5,354 nucleotides of DNA from an uncultured Armatimonadota bacterium (GCA_903881535.1 CAIRTT010000554.1:1-5354), one strand, 5' to 3'. Positions 1-5,354 are shown, counted from the first letter of the stretch. Notes: generated by a model not told the origin, from the sequence alone. Program-made: numbers and translations.

Positions 1-460
1 CCCCGATGACGTAGACCGTGTAGACAACCGACATCATGATGACGCACAAAATGGTCGTCGTTTTGTCGATGTACGTGCCACGGAAAGCTGCAGCAAGCAC
101 GGCGACGAGGATCGCACCGAGGACAGTCCCGATGAAAATGGTGGATGACACCATAATGCTTGGGCCGGCCCCCTGCCGGATGCGCATCCAGATGTCTTCT
201 TTGGTCGCATCCGACTTGCCAAACTTGAACATCAACATGTCAACCGTCGCTTTGCGGAGCTGAACGGCGGGCGGCTGGTCGTAGCCGTGCTCTTTGATCC
301 AGCCTTGGACCTGCGCGGGCGTTGGGTCTTTACTCGAGAGGTTTCGCCGCGCGATGGACTCGGCGCTTGCGGTTCCGAAGAAGAGAAACCACGTGAGCGT
401 AAGGACGCCGAGGAGTGTGGGGATGGCCTGGAGGAGGCGCCGGAGGACAAAACGTAGCAT
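1..460 (-). CDS. OppB/DppB-like ABC transporter permease, N-terminal 153 residues (cut by window edge)
   Basis: Inner-membrane permease subunit of a peptide-type (family 5) ABC importer. It would form the translocation pore with an OppC-like partner. Only the first 153 codons are present; the gene continues past position 1. Visible: a start typical of OppB/DppB (MLRFVLRRLLQAIPTLLGV), a first membrane helix at about residues 8-29, then a periplasmic segment with the family's pattern of 'TPAQVQGWIKEHGYDQP' (residues 47-63). A second helix lies at about 104-124 and a third begins at about 134. The start is ATG at 460-458, preceded by GGAGGAG (474-468) with a 7-nt spacer. The ATG overlaps the stop of the upstream binding-protein gene by one base (TGATG), which implies translational coupling and one operon. 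The usual FG..x..PV region is only loosely conserved (FGKSDATKEDIWMRI). The family call is confident; the substrate is not determined. The gene is partial, so the conserved EAA loop cannot be checked. Confidence 0.88.
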   Translation of the reverse strand, partial: MLRFVLRRLLQAIPTLLGVLTLTWFLFFGTASAESIARRNLSSKDPTPAQVQGWIKEHGYDQPPAVQLRKATVDMLMFKFGKSDATKEDIWMRIRQGAGPSIMVSSTIFIGTVLGAILVAVLAAAFRGTYIDKTTTILCVIMMSVVYTVYVIG

Positions 461-2439
461 CAGGAAGCTCCTCCACCCGCGCGCAGCTTGCGGTTAACGC
501 GCCGTTTTACGACGATGACACCGGGAATGATGCCAGCCATGGCAAGTCCAGCAAATGCGATCAGCGGCCACCAAACGGGTTTGTTCCACTCAGCCTGCCT
601 TGTTGCACGCAGCGCATTGTCTATTTTGCGGTAAAGCAAGACATCCCGTGCAATCGGATGCACCTTTGTGTTCGCCACCCACGCATGTGACATCGTCACG
701 ACTTCCGGATGGTAGAACGGAATCCACGCCGAGTCTTCGATCGCCATATCGCGCATTTGATTGAGCAGGGTCAGGCGTTCCGGGGAGTCATCCATGTCGC
801 GGACTTTTTCGAACAGCTTGTCGTACTCTGGATTCTGGTAAAAGGCGTAGTTAGGTTTTCCGGGGCCGGCATTTAGGCCATAGAGCAGGAAGACGAAGTT
901 CTCAGGGTCGGGATAGTCTGCAAACCACCCGTAGAGGATGCTTTGATGCTCGCCTTTAATGAGCTTGTCGCGGAAGATACTGCCTGGTGTAGAGCGAATT
1001 TCGACTTTGATTCCGGTGCGTTCGATCTGGCGTTTGAGGATGCCGTATTGCGTGCGTGCTGCGGCGGTGATGGCGGCGCAGTCGATATTCATCACGAGGC
1101 GTTCGCCCGTTTTTGGGTCTTTGCCGCCAGGGTAGCCGGCTTCGGCGAGCAGCTTTTTCGCGCGTTCGATGTCGACGACACGATAGGGATGCTTGAAGTC
1201 TTTATCGTAGCCAAAGAGGCCAGCGGGCAGCATCCACTGTGCGGGAGTCCCATTACCTTGGAGTGCGAGGTCGATGAATTCCTGGGAATCCAGAACTAGG
1301 CTGACCGATTGGCGGAGCTTGCGCTTTTCGGGGGTGTAGCCGCCCCAGAGCGGGTCCTTCATATTAAAGAGGACATAGTAAACGGCGGACTGCTGCGCGC
1401 GGCGTAGCGAGATGCCCATCTCCTGCATTTTGGGCGAGAGCATGCCATTGCTCGCCATCGCCTGCTGGAAGTTGTTGGCATTTAGCGTTGTTTCATCCAG
1501 GTAGCCTTGGAGGAAGAGGTTCCAGCTGGATGTCGACTCGCGAACCATGTCAAAAACGATGGTGTCGGTGAGCGGGAGCTGCTTGCCTGCATCGGCGAGG
1601 AGGCCAGCTTCGCGGTCGCCCGGGTCACCTTCGGTTGGGTAAATGTCCGGTGAGGCGTTTTCATTACGCTCAAGAACGAGGCGTTGTTTGGGGGTGTACG
1701 ACGTTAGCTTGTACGCGCCGCAGCCCACGGGGTGGCGCGCATATTCATCGTTGTAGTGCTCGACGGCCTCGCGCGCCTGCGGGGTCGTGTGGTGCATCGC
1801 CATGATGAAGCGGAGCTGTGGGTAGGGCCGCTTGAGGTGGATACTAAAGGTATACGGGTCATTCGGGTCGGCGGTTACGCCTGGAAATGGCTTGTCATAG
1901 TTGGGATCAGCCATCCCCTTTCGGTCCTGACTGAAGGCGGCGGCGTACTCTTTCCACCCGATGACGTTATCTTCGAAGACGCCCGTAAGTGGGTAGCCAA
2001 TTTTGGGGTCGGCCATGCGTTTCCATGCGTAGATAAAGTCTGTGGCGGTGATGGCGCGGCCTTTGGAATCTGGAAAGCAGACATCGTTTGAGAAGCGGAG
2101 GTCTTTACGGACGGTGAATGTCCAGACCTCGCCGCCATTTGCGGTGCGGGTGCGTGTCGGTTCCGTTGTGCCAAGGTTTAGGACGAGCCGAACGGGGTTT
2201 TGCTGGAGGTAATGATAGCGGAAGTAGCTAGGCGTGATGACATCCAGGACATTCGATTCAACGGTTGTAAACGAGAATGTCGGGTCCAGCGACTTTGGAT
2301 CTTCGCCAAAGTTGAGGTAGTGAACATTGCGTTTGGATTCCCCAGCGGGATAGGGATTGTTTGTGCATCCAATGTGGGTAAGTGCAATGGCAGTGGCAAG
2401 TAGCGGCAACCCGTTTAGCCCCTTGATACGCAGCATCAT
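460..2439 (-). CDS. Family 5 extracellular solute (peptide)-binding protein with C-terminal transmembrane anchor
   Basis: Substrate-binding component of an OppA/DppA-type ABC importer (SBP_bac_5 family), acting outside the inner membrane and delivering peptides or similar solutes to the permease encoded just downstream. With the start chosen here it has 659 residues, longer than the usual 500-550. Visible: basic n-region and hydrophobic stretch (residues 1-24) ending at Cys25, a plausible lipoprotein signal although the lipobox (HIGC) is poor; 'EDPKSLDP' (46-53); 'WTFTVRKDLRFSND' (106-119); 'CFPDSKGRAITATDF' (121-135), a variant of the family's FxDG...TAxDF motif; 'HPVGCGAYKL' (236-245), where most members have Thr or Ser instead of Cys240. 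A tail of about 50 residues carries a membrane helix (about 621-644, starting PVWWPL) followed by a basic segment KRRVNRK. The open frame extends to a GTG at 2508, but I prefer ATG 2439 (or 2436) because the signal peptide begins there. No good Shine-Dalgarno precedes any candidate start. First gene of an operon with the permease. Confidence 0.88.
   Translation of the reverse strand: MMLRIKGLNGLPLLATAIALTHIGCTNNPYPAGESKRNVHYLNFGEDPKSLDPTFSFTTVESNVLDVITPSYFRYHYLQQNPVRLVLNLGTTEPTRTRTANGGEVWTFTVRKDLRFSNDVCFPDSKGRAITATDFIYAWKRMADPKIGYPLTGVFEDNVIGWKEYAAAFSQDRKGMADPNYDKPFPGVTADPNDPYTFSIHLKRPYPQLRFIMAMHHTTPQAREAVEHYNDEYARHPVGCGAYKLTSYTPKQRLVLERNENASPDIYPTEGDPGDREAGLLADAGKQLPLTDTIVFDMVRESTSSWNLFLQGYLDETTLNANNFQQAMASNGMLSPKMQEMGISLRRAQQSAVYYVLFNMKDPLWGGYTPEKRKLRQSVSLVLDSQEFIDLALQGNGTPAQWMLPAGLFGYDKDFKHPYRVVDIERAKKLLAEAGYPGGKDPKTGERLVMNIDCAAITAAARTQYGILKRQIERTGIKVEIRSTPGSIFRDKLIKGEHQSILYGWFADYPDPENFVFLLYGLNAGPGKPNYAFYQNPEYDKLFEKVRDMDDSPERLTLLNQMRDMAIEDSAWIPFYHPEVVTMSHAWVANTKVHPIARDVLLYRKIDNALRATRQAEWNKPVWWPLIAFAGLAMAGIIPGVIVVKRRVNRKLRAGGGAS
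468..474 (-). promoter_or_regulatory. Shine-Dalgarno site of the permease gene, inside the end of the binding-protein gene
   Basis: GGAGGAG lies 7 nt before the permease ATG and within the last codons of the binding-protein gene (the Gly-Gly-Ala run). With the TGATG stop/start overlap, this indicates that ribosomes finishing the first gene can restart on the second. Confidence 0.75.
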
Positions 2440-2637
2440 GCCGGAGATTATGGCATGGAATGAGGGGGTGCGGGGAGTCTGATGGAAATTCGGCAAGCAA
2501 GTTGTCACTTAAGTCAGCTCGTTAAGTGGGTGTTTTTGTGATTTTGCAAAACTTAACAGAATCGTAAACCTACCATAACAGTGTCACAACATGGTGATAG
2601 TTGCTGGAGGAGAAACTCTCTCTTGGAGGATTTTCCG
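2440..2637. promoter_or_regulatory. Divergent intergenic region with TTAAGT inverted-repeat cluster
   Basis: Between the leftward importer operon and the rightward pseudopilin gene. It must hold promoters for both. Repeats seen: an 8-bp palindrome ACTTAAGT (2507-2514); a 7-bp inverted pair GTTAAGT (2521-2527) and ACTTAAC (2551-2557); and between them a 10-bp palindrome TTTTGCAAAA (2542-2551). The part from about 2509 to 2580 is AT-rich compared with the flanking genes. Rightward promoter candidates are weak: TTAACA (2553-2558) with ATAACA or CATAAC near 2574-2580. Leftward, CATAAT on the minus strand (2452-2447) is a good -10 lookalike just 7 nt before ATG 2439, which would give a nearly leaderless mRNA, but no -35 match stands 17 bp upstream. 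The repeats could be operators for one regulator acting on both units. That is inference. Confidence 0.4.
2625..2629 (+). promoter_or_regulatory. Shine-Dalgarno site of pseudopilin gene 1 (second of two GGAGG copies)
   Basis: GGAGG stands 8 nt before ATG 2638 and fixes this start. The heptamer TGGAGGA occurs twice, at 2605-2611 and 2624-2630. The first copy has no well-placed ATG of its own; an in-frame TTG at 2623 lies 12 nt after it. Confidence 0.75.
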
Positions 2638-3405
2638 ATGAAGAAAGCATTTACACTTATCGAGTTACTCGTAGTCATCGCTATTATTGCGATTCTGGCA
2701 TCAATTCTATTTCCTGTCTTCGCACAGGCGCGTGCTAAAGCGCGTCAGGCAGCCTGTCTGTCCAATATGAAGCAGCTTGGGACTGCAACATTGATGTATG
2801 CGCAGGACTATGATGAGACAATCGGCCGCAAGTGGTGGGACTTCCATATCGACTTAGAGCCGTATGTAAAAAGCATCGATGTCTTTGTCTGTCCACAGTC
2901 ATCCGCACCAAAGCCAAAGAAGCGCTTGTTCAATCCAGCGTACTGGTCCGCAGGCGGATCCGAGGTTGGCGAGTTCTACACAAACTCCCCTGTAGACAAT
3001 GGCTGTGGAACCGTCCGTCCATGTATTTTTGGTCACTACACCCGCAACGATGAGCTCCTGCACAACTATGGCTGGACAGGTGTGGGCGGCCTTGATAACC
3101 CGAACATGCGTCTCCCATCCTGGGAGCGACCTGGCGATGCAATCTTCATGACCGATGCTCGTTCGGGTGCTGAGGATGACGACACCAACGACTTCGACGA
3201 AGACAATGCACCTTACATTGAGCCTGGTGGAACCAACTGGCTTCAGATTTATGCTATTGTCAGCGGCCGCCATGGCGAGGGTACGAATGCAACCTTCCTG
3301 GATGGCCATGCAAAGTGGATAAACACAAAGTGGTTGCGTAGCCCAGAGGGCAAGCAGGCCATTTGTCCGACTCGTGCTGACTATGCGGATGACCGGGCCT
3401 GGTAA
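2638..3405 (+). CDS. Pseudopilin-like secreted protein, H-X9-DG family (copy 1)
   Basis: Type IV pilin-like protein of 255 residues, expected to be cleaved and N-methylated by a prepilin peptidase and then assembled or exported by a T2SS/T4P-like machine. Visible: short basic leader MKKA with cleavage expected between Ala4 and Phe5 (Ala rather than the usual Gly at -1); 'FTLIE' with the conserved Glu at mature position 5; hydrophobic helix to about residue 29; 'ILFPVFAQARAKARQ' and 'CLSNMKQ' (40-46); 'YAQDYDE' (54-60). The C-terminal motif has H212, nine residues, then D222-G223, followed by HAKW; this is the processing-associated H-X9-DG module. Cysteines at 40, 85, 123, 129 and 243 could form disulfides outside the cell. 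A strongly acidic loop (179-189) is unusual. The start is ATG 2638, not the GTG at 2581, because the prepilin leader and Shine-Dalgarno both fit. It is monocistronic: it ends at a strong terminator. Its specific function in the cell is unknown. Confidence 0.92.
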   Translation: MKKAFTLIELLVVIAIIAILASILFPVFAQARAKARQAACLSNMKQLGTATLMYAQDYDETIGRKWWDFHIDLEPYVKSIDVFVCPQSSAPKPKKRLFNPAYWSAGGSEVGEFYTNSPVDNGCGTVRPCIFGHYTRNDELLHNYGWTGVGGLDNPNMRLPSWERPGDAIFMTDARSGAEDDDTNDFDEDNAPYIEPGGTNWLQIYAIVSGRHGEGTNATFLDGHAKWINTKWLRSPEGKQAICPTRADYADDRAW

Positions 3406-3423
3406 ACAGACCGTTCAGCCCGG
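3393..3423 (+). other. Possible hairpin spanning the stop codon of pseudopilin gene 1
   Basis: CCGGGC (3393-3398) pairs with GCCCGG (3418-3423), a perfect 6-bp GC stem enclosing the TAA stop (3403-3405). An inner GGT/ACC pairing (3401-3403 with 3410-3412) is also possible. It is followed by an A-rich run, not T, so it is not an intrinsic terminator on this strand. It may be a 3'-end structure or chance. Confidence 0.3.
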
Positions 3424-3436
3424 ATAAAAAACAATG

Positions 3437-3472
3437 AACCCCTTTCCTGAAAGTAACGGGAAAGGGGTTTTT
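3437..3472 (+). terminator. Intrinsic terminator of pseudopilin gene 1, probably bidirectional
   Basis: Perfect 11-bp stem AACCCCTTTCC (3437-3447) with GGAAAGGGGTT (3459-3469), loop of 11 nt, followed by a T run (3468-3472). It sits 31 nt after the pseudopilin stop. On the minus strand the same stem is followed by CATTG and then six T residues, so it could also stop leftward transcription from the unknown gene at 3692-4309. This fits the convergent gene arrangement. Confidence 0.87.
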
Positions 3473-3545
3473 CACTTTGATTGGCTACTGCGATGTGGTT
3501 CCAATTCAAACCCAATCCCATGCCAAAGCCAAGTATGCATGTAAG

Positions 3546-3695
3546 TCAAATGGTTTCGATATTGGGAGCACCGCCAGCATCCCGGATGATGTCAGCCAAG
3601 AGCTCAGCCAAAACCCGTGCGCCGCTGGCGGACTCGGGGGCGACAAAGCTGATGCGGTTGCTCTCTGTGTTTCCTACAAATAGAAGAAATCCTAC
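3546..3695 (-). pseudogene. Orphan 3' tail of a paralogue of the unknown gene at 3692-4309
   Basis: An open frame of 49 codons plus TGA (3548-3546), with no ATG, GTG or TTG ahead of the conserved part and no Shine-Dalgarno, so it does not look like a gene of its own. Codons for 31 residues (RISFVAPE...GGAP) match the end of the neighbouring protein (its residues 170-200) at 30 of 31 positions, and both frames stop within about six codons after it. The two DNA copies are 82 of 93 bases identical without gaps. Of the ten codons that differ, nine are synonymous and one is Thr to Ser. The frame is offset from the intact gene, whose TAG lies at 3694-3692. The simplest reading is a former tandem pair in which the downstream copy lost its 5' part. 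It could also be a duplicated tail kept for another reason. Confidence 0.7.
3564..3656. repeat. 93-bp imperfect direct repeat, copy A (copy B is 3710-3802)
   Basis: The plus-strand segment starting GGGAGCACCGCC at 3564 aligns without gaps to the one at 3710, with 11 mismatches in 93 bases (offset 146 bp). Copy B is the coding end of the intact unknown gene; copy A is the orphan tail. Confidence 0.9.
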
Positions 3696-4309
3696 TCAGA
3701 ACTGATTACGGGAGCACCGCCCGCATCCCTAATGATGTCTGCCAAAAGCTCGGCCAAAACTCGTGCGCCGCTGGCCGTTTCGGGAGCGACAAAGCTGATG
3801 CGATCGGTCGATGCCGAAAATGTGTCATTGGTCCGTGAGGATGTCATTTTCCGCCAGACATGAATCGACTGTGCTCCGCTTTGTGTTACCAATTCAATGG
3901 ACAAGTTGCGGCTGCGCTTTGGCTGGACGATACGAATCGTGTGGATATCACGGAGTGGCACATTGACGGTGAACTGGACTTTGCCCTGCCCGATGGCAGT
4001 GTTCGATGTGATGACCGCAGCGCCGATCGCATCGTAGCGGTCGAGGTCTACAGCGGTGGTGCCAGTTGTTGTGGCATGTGCCCGGTGGATTCCATCCGCG
4101 ATGTAGCGCAGTGTTTCCGCTTTCCACGCTGGATTAGAAAGTTTGTAAGCATCAGCTTCGGTGCGCGTCATAGGGAAACGCAGGCTGCTGGTCGCCAATG
4201 CTCCAGAGAACGACTGGAGACCGGATGCAGCTGCGTGAGCACCGGAAGTCCCGCCGCTCATCCCCACCGTCACCGGAAGTAATACTGCACTCATTACAAT
4301 CGCGTTCAT
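3692..4309 (-). CDS. Exported or membrane-anchored protein of unknown family, 205 aa
   Basis: I do not recognise this family. Start chosen at ATG 4309-4307, because GGAG (4319-4316) stands 6 nt upstream. The open frame continues to 4453, but its first residues would read through the terminator hairpin at 4407-4446, so those upstream starts are rejected. ATG 4321 and 4327 remain possible. Visible: an uncharged hydrophobic N-terminus (residues 1-16, MNAIVMSAVLLPVTVG), then a small-residue linker with 'AHAAASG' (24-30) that could be a signal peptidase site; Ser/Thr/Ala-rich middle; alternating short hydrophobic runs that look like beta strands (about 110-152: VQFTVNVP, TIRIVQ, LSIELV, SIHVW); and a C-terminal helix (about 178-196, SGARVLAELLADIIRDAGG). 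Several strands followed by one helix recalls small PH-like domains, but this is inference only. It lies downstream of pseudopilin 2 on the same strand, separated by a terminator, and converges on pseudopilin 1. A diverged copy of its last 31 conserved residues follows directly. Confidence 0.72.
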   Translation of the reverse strand: MNAIVMSAVLLPVTVGMSGGTSGAHAAASGLQSFSGALATSSLRFPMTRTEADAYKLSNPAWKAETLRYIADGIHRAHATTTGTTAVDLDRYDAIGAAVITSNTAIGQGKVQFTVNVPLRDIHTIRIVQPKRSRNLSIELVTQSGAQSIHVWRKMTSSRTNDTFSASTDRISFVAPETASGARVLAELLADIIRDAGGAPVISSE

Positions 4310-4406
4310 TACAAGCTCCATCGGCATCCGTGCCAAGGCATTCAAATCGGATTTACATGTTTGATTGTTGGAATGAGAGCTTTCGGACGTTAGAGTTAGT
4401 CGTCGT

Positions 4407-4446
4407 AAAAAAGAAAAAGTCTGCCAACTCGAATGAGCTGGCAGAC
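4407..4446 (-). terminator. Intrinsic terminator of pseudopilin gene 2
   Basis: Read on the minus strand: GTCTGCCA (4446-4439) and TGGCAGAC (4426-4419) form an 8-bp stem. An inner CTC/GAG pairing closes a 4-nt loop beyond one mismatch. The stem is followed by TTTTTCTTTTTT (4418-4407). It separates the pseudopilin gene from the unknown gene to its left. The plus strand has no T run after the stem. Confidence 0.9.
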
Positions 4447-4449
4447 CCG

Positions 4450-4493
4450 ACACTGTGAAGTCCGGCCGATGGTTTCACAGGTGTCAATGTGAA
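4450..4493 (-). other. Two mutually exclusive hairpins just after the stop of pseudopilin gene 2
   Basis: Plus-strand hexamers: TGTGAA (4454-4459), TTCACA (4474-4479), TGTGAA (4488-4493). The middle one can pair with either flank. Pairing with 4453-4459 gives 7 bp (CTGTGAA/TTCACAG), extendable to about 10 bp with one bulge using ACAC/GTGT. Pairing with 4488-4493 gives 6 bp and an 8-nt loop. The element lies between the TAA (4497-4495) and the terminator, in the 3' untranslated part of the mRNA. Its function is unknown and chance is possible. Confidence 0.35.
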
Positions 4494-4494
4494 C

Positions 4495-5316
4495 TTATTG
4501 TGGTGTGTAGCCACCATTGGAGGATGGGTAGAACGGGTACATCCAGATCTGGCGGCGATCATCGATCACCGTGGTCTGCGATTGTACTTTCGAGTCCTGC
4601 TTGGACAGTTCGTACCACTTGGCGTGGCCATCCGCGAACGAAAGGTTGTCACCGTTCTTGTGGCGTACACGTGGGCGAATCTTGTTGTAGAAGTCAGGGA
4701 GCTCGATGGTGGTGTAGACACATCCCCAGGATGTTCCGTAAGGTGGAACGGATCCAGAGTGGAAGTGCATGATCGTGCTGGCTGGCGAGACAACACCGGC
4801 CTGGTTCATCGGGGAAAGGAAGGTTGCAGAACCATCCGGAGACCGTGCATAGTCGCCGTAAGGATAGGAGTCATCCGCACCAAGCCAGTAGTTGTAGGCA
4901 TAGTGGTTGGTCATCTTGACGCCATTTGCACCAGCGCAGTCGCCGGTTCCAGAGAACACCTTGTCCATACTAGGGCACTGGAAGAGGTCACGGCTCTTGA
5001 TGTAAGGAAGCAGGTTCAATGACCATCCGTTTACATCCTTGACACCATTGCTTGTCAGACGGCCTTGTGCAATTGCAGGTTGTCCGGCAACCCACGCCTT
5101 TTCGATGGATCCACCGACAGGGACAAATGTGTCATCGTAGTCCTGAAGGTACATCATGTCGGCAAGCGTGATCTGCTTGAGGTTTGACAGACAGGTGGTC
5201 TGACGTGCAGATTCGCGGGCCTGTGCGAAAACTGGGAAAAGGATTGCTGCGAGGATAGCGATGATCGCGATCACAACCAGCAGTTCGATCAATGTGAATG
5301 CGTTGTTTCGTTTCAT
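4495..5316 (-). CDS. Pseudopilin-like secreted protein, H-X9-DG family (copy 2)
   Basis: Second pseudopilin-like protein, 273 residues, with the same expected processing and export route as copy 1. Visible: leader MKRNNA, cleavage expected between Ala6 and Phe7; 'FTLIE' with Glu at mature position 5; hydrophobic helix to about residue 31; 'ILFPVFAQARESARQ'; 'CLSNLKQ' (42-48); 'YLQDYDD' (56-62); 'SLNLLPYIKS' (99-108) before 'FQCP' (112-115); 'NHYAYNYWLG' (137-146), a pattern common in the family. H219, nine residues, then D229-G230, followed by HAKW, completes the H-X9-DG module. The last 40 residues or so, ending in a Gly/Pro/Tyr-rich tail, are not shared with copy 1. The start is ATG 5316-5314, preceded by AGGAAGG (5332-5326) with a 9-nt spacer. 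Its promoter lies at or beyond the right edge. It shares the N-terminal third and C-terminal motif with copy 1 but differs in between, so the two are members of one large family and not recent duplicates. Confidence 0.92.
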   Translation of the reverse strand: MKRNNAFTLIELLVVIAIIAILAAILFPVFAQARESARQTTCLSNLKQITLADMMYLQDYDDTFVPVGGSIEKAWVAGQPAIAQGRLTSNGVKDVNGWSLNLLPYIKSRDLFQCPSMDKVFSGTGDCAGANGVKMTNHYAYNYWLGADDSYPYGDYARSPDGSATFLSPMNQAGVVSPASTIMHFHSGSVPPYGTSWGCVYTTIELPDFYNKIRPRVRHKNGDNLSFADGHAKWYELSKQDSKVQSQTTVIDDRRQIWMYPFYPSSNGGYTPQ

Positions 5317-5325
5317 TTTAGTATG

Positions 5326-5332
5326 CCTTCCT
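5326..5332 (-). promoter_or_regulatory. Shine-Dalgarno site of pseudopilin gene 2
   Basis: AGGAAGG on the minus strand, 9 nt before ATG 5316. It supports the start that also carries the prepilin leader. Only 22 bases remain to the window edge, so no promoter can be called. Confidence 0.65.
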
Positions 5333-5354
5333 AATGGTCATCTTTAGCGCCGGC

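Noticed and set aside
1732..2091. 119-codon plus-strand open frame, and a similar one at 943-1299
   Set aside because: Both lie opposite the continuous, family-matching binding-protein gene.
2440..2508. N-terminal extension of the binding protein from GTG 2508
   Set aside because: It would place 23 residues before a normal signal peptide and has no clear ribosome site.
2899..3309. 136-codon minus-strand open frame opposite pseudopilin gene 1
   Set aside because: Shadow of a gene with a full prepilin leader and H-X9-DG motif; no recognisable protein features.
3477..3705. Two overlapping plus-strand frames of about 70 codons after the first terminator
   Set aside because: They lie opposite the orphan tail, whose minus-strand frame is the one shown by codon comparison to be the coding one.
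3860..4282. 140-codon plus-strand open frame opposite the unknown protein
   Set aside because: The minus-strand frame is supported by a ribosome site and by the synonymous divergence of its duplicated tail; the plus-strand frame has no such support.
4310..4453. N-terminal 48-residue extension of the unknown protein
   Set aside because: It would be translated through the stem and T run of the pseudopilin 2 terminator, while a good ribosome site precedes ATG 4309.
4454..4479. CRP-like TGTGA...TCACA pair
   Set aside because: The half-sites are 16 bp apart, not 6, and they lie in a 3' untranslated region between a stop codon and a terminator.
4489..5022. 177-codon plus-strand open frame opposite pseudopilin gene 2
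   Set aside because: It is the antisense shadow of a clearly recognised pseudopilin gene, has no known motif and no convincing ribosome site.
2638..5316. Inverted repeat formed by the two oppositely oriented pseudopilin leaders
   Set aside because: The proteins match closely at the N-terminus, but the DNA differs at many third positions, so it is unlikely to act as a recombining repeat.
1..5354. tRNA or rRNA genes, CRISPR arrays, insertion sequences
   Set aside because: I looked for cloverleaf-like segments, regularly spaced repeats, transposase motifs and terminal inverted repeats and saw none.

Overview
This window most likely comes from a member of the Armatimonadota or a close relative. 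The evidence is two pseudopilin-like proteins with a 'TLIELLVVIAIIAIL' leader followed by 'ILFPVFAQAR', a 'CLSN.KQ' block, a 'QDYD' block and a C-terminal H-X9-DG motif followed by HAKW. That combination is characteristic of the large secreted pseudopilin families of Armatimonadota. Planctomycete relatives normally read 'LLPAVQQAREAARR' at the same place. The phylum call is family knowledge plus inference; no rRNA or marker gene is present.

Layout. Positions 1-2439 (minus strand) hold an oligopeptide/dipeptide-type ABC importer: a substrate-binding protein (460-2439) followed, with a 1-nt stop/start overlap, by the N-terminal half of an OppB/DppB-like permease that runs off the left edge. The OppC-like permease and ATPases would be expected further left. 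Positions 2440-2637 are a compact divergent intergenic region with a cluster of TTAAGT/ACTTAA inverted repeats. Positions 2638-3405 (plus strand) encode pseudopilin 1, ending at a strong hairpin terminator (3437-3472). Positions 3546-3695 hold the orphaned 3' tail of a gene on the minus strand. It is a diverged copy of the end of the next gene. Positions 3692-4309 (minus) encode a small exported or membrane-anchored protein of unknown family. Positions 4495-5316 (minus) encode pseudopilin 2, followed by a second strong terminator (4407-4446).

How it fits together. The importer would capture peptide-like solutes outside the cell. The pseudopilins would be processed by a prepilin peptidase and handled by a type II secretion or type IV pilus-like machine that is not in the window. 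The unknown protein lies next to a pseudopilin gene on the same strand but behind its own terminator, so co-transcription is doubtful. I see no clearly new multi-gene system. The most notable points are the paralogue tail with almost only silent changes, the substrate-binding protein with an added C-terminal membrane helix, and the repeat cluster in the divergent promoter region.
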